NCBI GenBank assembly: GCA_002490315.1
Contig: DLKG01000033.1
Coordinates: 1,554 to 18,125, forward strand
Direction: 5' to 3'
Length of the DNA stretch: 16,572 nucleotides
Origin: Prevotella sp. UBA7594
GTDB taxonomy: Bacteria; Bacteroidota; Bacteroidia; Bacteroidales; Bacteroidaceae
Shown: positions 14,288 to 16,572 of the stretch, one piece after another
Numbering within the stretch: the stretch's first letter is position 1
Layout: each line of letters opens with the position of its first letter
Position numbers and translations under genes: made by a program
The notes under the pieces: generated by a model
The model's database searches: none
Told to the model about the DNA's origin: nothing
Seen by the model: only the letters and a program-made list of their open reading frames with translations

Positions 14288-16075
14288 TTAATCGAGCTTC
14301 AAGACGGCAAGGAATGCCTTTTGCGGCACCTCAACATTACCTATCTGCTTCATGCGCTTCTTACCCTTCTTCTGCTTTTCAAGGAGCTTACGCTTGCGAC
14401 TCACGTCTCCACCGTAGCACTTTGCCGTAACGTCCTTGCGCACACACTTGATGGTTTCGCGTGCTACAATCTTCGCGCCAATGGCAGCCTGTATGGCAAT
14501 GTCGAACTGCTGGCGTGGGATAAGGTCCTTCAACTTCTCACACATCTTGCGACCCATACTTACGGCATTGTCCTGATGGGTAAGAGCAGAGAGAGCATCA
14601 ACGGGTTCGCCGTTAAGCAGAATGTCGAGTTTGGCAAGTTTCGACGGGCGGAAACCATCAAGATGATAGTCGAATGAGGCGTAGCCCTTGCTTATCGACT
14701 TCAACTTGTCGTAGAAGTCGATGACTATCTCGCCAAGTGGTAGCATGAAATGCAGCTCCACTCGGTTGCCGCTCACGTATTCCTGATTGATAAGCTCGCC
14801 GCGCTTGTCGAGACAGAGCGTCATTATAGGACCGATAAAATTGGCCGTCGTGATAATAGACGCGCGTATGTAAGGTTCCTCGATGTGGTCAATGAGTGTC
14901 TGCTCTGGCAGTCCGGAGGGATTGTGCACTTCCTTCACGTTGCCATGCTTGTCGTAGACAAGGTAGGAAACGTTAGGTACGGTGGTTATCACGTCCATGT
15001 TGAATTCGCGGTCGAGGCGCTCTTGCACAATCTCCATGTGGAGAAGTCCAAGAAAGCCGCAACGAAAACCAAATCCGAGGGCGACGGAAGACTCCGGGGA
15101 GAACGTCAGTGAGGCATCGTTGAGCTGTAGCTTCTCAAGGGACGCGCGCAGGTTCTCGTATTCGCTCGGATCGATGGGATAAACACCAGCAAACACCATT
15201 GGCTTCACCTCCTGGAAACCGGCAATGGCCTTGTCGCAGGGACGTGCCACATGCGTGATGGTATCGCCGACCTTCACCTCCGTTGCGTCTTTGATGCCAG
15301 AGATGATGTAGCCAACTTCACCCGTGCCAAGCACCTGACGCGGCACCATGTCCATCTTCAGCACACCGACTTCATCGGCGACATATTCCATGCCTGTATT
15401 GAAGAACTTCACCTTGTCACCTTTACGTATTTCGCCATTCTCTATCTTGAAATAAGCGATGATGCCACGGAAAGAGTTGAACACGGAGTCGAAGATGAGT
15501 GCCTGAAGCGGAGCCTTGGGGTCGCCAGTCGGATGGGGCACACGCTCAACGATTGCCCTAAGAACTTCGTCAACACCCTCGCCCGTCTTACCCGACGCAC
15601 GAAGGATGTCTTCGCGCTTGCAACCTATTAGCTCAACAATCTCGTCCTCCACTTCGTCGGGCATAGCGCTCGGCATGTCTATTTTGTTGAGCACGGGGAT
15701 AATCTCCAGATCGTGCTCTATTGCCATATACAGATTGGAAATGGTCTGCGCCTGCACGCCCTGTGTGGCGTCTACGACGAGCAACGCACCTTCGCAGGCG
15801 GCGATGCTGCGCGACACCTCGTAGGAGAAGTCGACGTGTCCCGGGGTGTCAATAAGATTAAGAATATATGTCTGGCCGTCGAGTTTGTACTCCATCTGGA
15901 TAGCGTGGCTTTTTATGGTTATGCCGCGCTCACGCTCCAAATCCATGTCGTCAAGCATCTGGCCTTCTGTTATCTTTATAGTTTGTGTACGCTCCAGAAG
16001 TCGGTCGGCAAGTGTTGACTTACCGTGGTCGATGTGGGCTATAATGCAGAAATTTCTTATATTATCCATTGACAT
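14288..16075 (-). CDS. lepA: Elongation factor 4 (LepA), ribosomal back-translocase GTPase
   Basis: The 595-residue translational GTPase acts on ribosomes, especially stalled or mistranslocated ones, and has been linked to 30S biogenesis. G-motifs are complete: AHIDHGKST (13-21), DTPGHVDF with the catalytic His80, and NKID (130-133). The LepA-specific C-terminal domain is intact, with the [20 protein letters not shown] and [17 protein letters not shown] blocks. Length matches the family. The start may be ATG 16075 (MSMDNIRNF) or the in-frame ATG 16069 (MDNIRNF); the -7 box at 16092-16099 places the transcript start about 10-17 nt upstream, which leaves little leader for either. The gene lies divergent from the small lipoprotein gene and ahead of the Crp/Fnr regulator. 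Confidence 0.97.
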   Translation of the reverse strand: MSMDNIRNFCIIAHIDHGKSTLADRLLERTQTIKITEGQMLDDMDLERERGITIKSHAIQMEYKLDGQTYILNLIDTPGHVDFSYEVSRSIAACEGALLVVDATQGVQAQTISNLYMAIEHDLEIIPVLNKIDMPSAMPDEVEDEIVELIGCKREDILRASGKTGEGVDEVLRAIVERVPHPTGDPKAPLQALIFDSVFNSFRGIIAYFKIENGEIRKGDKVKFFNTGMEYVADEVGVLKMDMVPRQVLGTGEVGYIISGIKDATEVKVGDTITHVARPCDKAIAGFQEVKPMVFAGVYPIDPSEYENLRASLEKLQLNDASLTFSPESSVALGFGFRCGFLGLLHMEIVQERLDREFNMDVITTVPNVSYLVYDKHGNVKEVHNPSGLPEQTLIDHIEEPYIRASIITTANFIGPIMTLCLDKRGELINQEYVSGNRVELHFMLPLGEIVIDFYDKLKSISKGYASFDYHLDGFRPSKLAKLDILLNGEPVDALSALTHQDNAVSMGRKMCEKLKDLIPRQQFDIAIQAAIGAKIVARETIKCVRKDVTAKCYGGDVSRKRKLLEKQKKGKKRMKQIGNVEVPQKAFLAVLKLD

Positions 16076-16091
16076 ATATCAGTTTTATGTG

Positions 16092-16099
16092 CAAAGTTA
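16092..16099 (-). promoter_or_regulatory. -7 promoter element of lepA
   Basis: Read on the minus strand, this is TAACTTTG, a perfect TAnnTTTG box. No TTTG at the ideal 19-21-bp distance was found; CAAA at 16114-16117 (TTTG on the minus strand) lies only 14 bp away. The predicted start would be about 16085, giving a very short leader. Confidence 0.5.
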
Positions 16100-16129
16100 C
16101 TTGTTTTTTCCGACAAATAGGTATCTTTG
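16100..16129 (+). promoter_or_regulatory. Promoter of the small lipoprotein gene
   Basis: A perfect -7 box TATCTTTG (16122-16129) lies 18 bp after CTTG (16100-16103), a near match to the -33 TTTG. Transcription would start near 16136, about 18 nt before ATG 16154. The upstream part abuts the lepA -7 box on the opposite strand. Confidence 0.6.
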
Positions 16130-16153
16130 CAGAAGAAAAACCCAATAAAAGAA

Positions 16154-16552
16154 ATGAAAACGTCATTATATTGCCTGCTTGCAAGTGCAGTTATACTCTG
16201 CAGTTGCCATGAAAGCCTTGAGAAACGTGCCCAGCGCGAGGCTCGGGAATATACGGAGAGATATTGTCCCACACCAGTGCAAAACTATCTGCGCACTGAC
16301 AGCGTTGTGTTCGACACAGACAACAAGGTGTACAATTACTATTGTTCGGTAGATGGAGACCTCGACGACGAACGCACATTTGCTCTCAACAGCAACACTA
16401 TAACCGGTGCTTTCCTGCAAACATTAAAGGAAAACACGGCGTTCCGTGCTTACAAAGATGCCGGGTTCTCCTTTGCCTGGACGTTACGCTCAGGAAAGAA
16501 TCCAAAGGTTGTGTACCTAAAAAAGATTTACACAGCCAAGGATTATAAATAA
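16154..16552 (+). CDS. Small lipoprotein of unknown function
   Basis: The start is ATG 16154; an upstream in-frame TTG at 16127 is rejected because it lies inside the -7 promoter box and would precede the signal peptide with nine polar residues. The 132-residue product has a lipoprotein signal (MKTSLYCLLASAVILCS-Cys18) and a charged helix-like stretch (ESLEKRAQREAREYTERYC, with a further Cys). A small mixed alpha/beta domain follows, including the segments DSVVFDTDNKVYNYYCSVDGDLDD and NPKVVYLKKIYTAKDYK. I do not recognise a named family. It should be exported and anchored in the inner or outer membrane. It is transcribed divergently from lepA and the window ends 20 bp after its stop, so downstream partners are not visible. 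Confidence 0.75.
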   Translation: MKTSLYCLLASAVILCSCHESLEKRAQREAREYTERYCPTPVQNYLRTDSVVFDTDNKVYNYYCSVDGDLDDERTFALNSNTITGAFLQTLKENTAFRAYKDAGFSFAWTLRSGKNPKVVYLKKIYTAKDYK

Positions 16553-16572
16553 GGTAAGCACTCAAATTAGGG

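Noticed and set aside
16127..16153. TTG start for the small lipoprotein adding nine residues
   Set aside because: The codon lies within the -7 promoter box and upstream of the predicted transcript start.

Overview
The window looks like a chromosomal segment of a member of the Bacteroidales, most likely Prevotellaceae. The protein families point that way (lipoproteins with a Cys-Ser-Asp type N-terminus, the C-terminal tail of the paired acyl-CoA ligases). So do the promoters, which fit the Bacteroidetes pattern TTTG (-33) / TAnnTTTG (-7), and the start codons, which mostly follow A/T-rich leaders instead of strong Shine-Dalgarno sites. The genus is inferred; no marker gene was compared.

Layout. 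(1) 1-403 is non-coding: a GC-rich hairpin, then a promoter. (2) 404-6857 is a plus-strand envelope/iron cluster: an outer-membrane porin with a very Glu-rich segment, an imelysin-family lipoprotein (GxHxxE motif), and two tandem di-heme (two CxxCH) lipoproteins of the DHOR/DUF1111 family. Imelysin and DHOR proteins are commonly neighbours and are linked to iron handling, so the likely theme is metal (iron) passage, capture and redox chemistry at the envelope. Terminator-like hairpins follow the imelysin gene and both DHOR genes. (3) 6858-7358 is a 501-bp gap with a strong terminator, a 135-bp MITE-like palindromic element, a probable remnant of an Rpn-type transposase/nuclease tail (minus strand), and a good promoter. 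(4) 7359-9905 holds a class I/II PLP aminotransferase and a LolC/LolE-type ABC permease, each followed by a terminator. (5) 10085-13468 holds two tandem paralogous AMP-forming acyl-CoA ligases, apparently one transcription unit, driven by a promoter embedded in a striking duplicated inverted repeat. The unit ends with a small tandem duplication of the 3' end and a bidirectional terminator. (6) 13615-16075, minus strand, holds lepA (elongation factor 4) followed by a Crp/Fnr-family regulator. (7) 16154-16552 is a small lipoprotein of unknown function, divergent from lepA with back-to-back promoters.

I see no CRISPR array, tRNA, rRNA or intact transposase gene. The most unusual items are the double inverted-repeat operator-like structure at 10019-10084, the MITE-like element at 6995-7141, the tandem-DHOR/imelysin/acidic-porin cluster, and the octamer repeat that grades into a terminator at 3114-3204. 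No single element amounts to a clearly new defence or mobile system.
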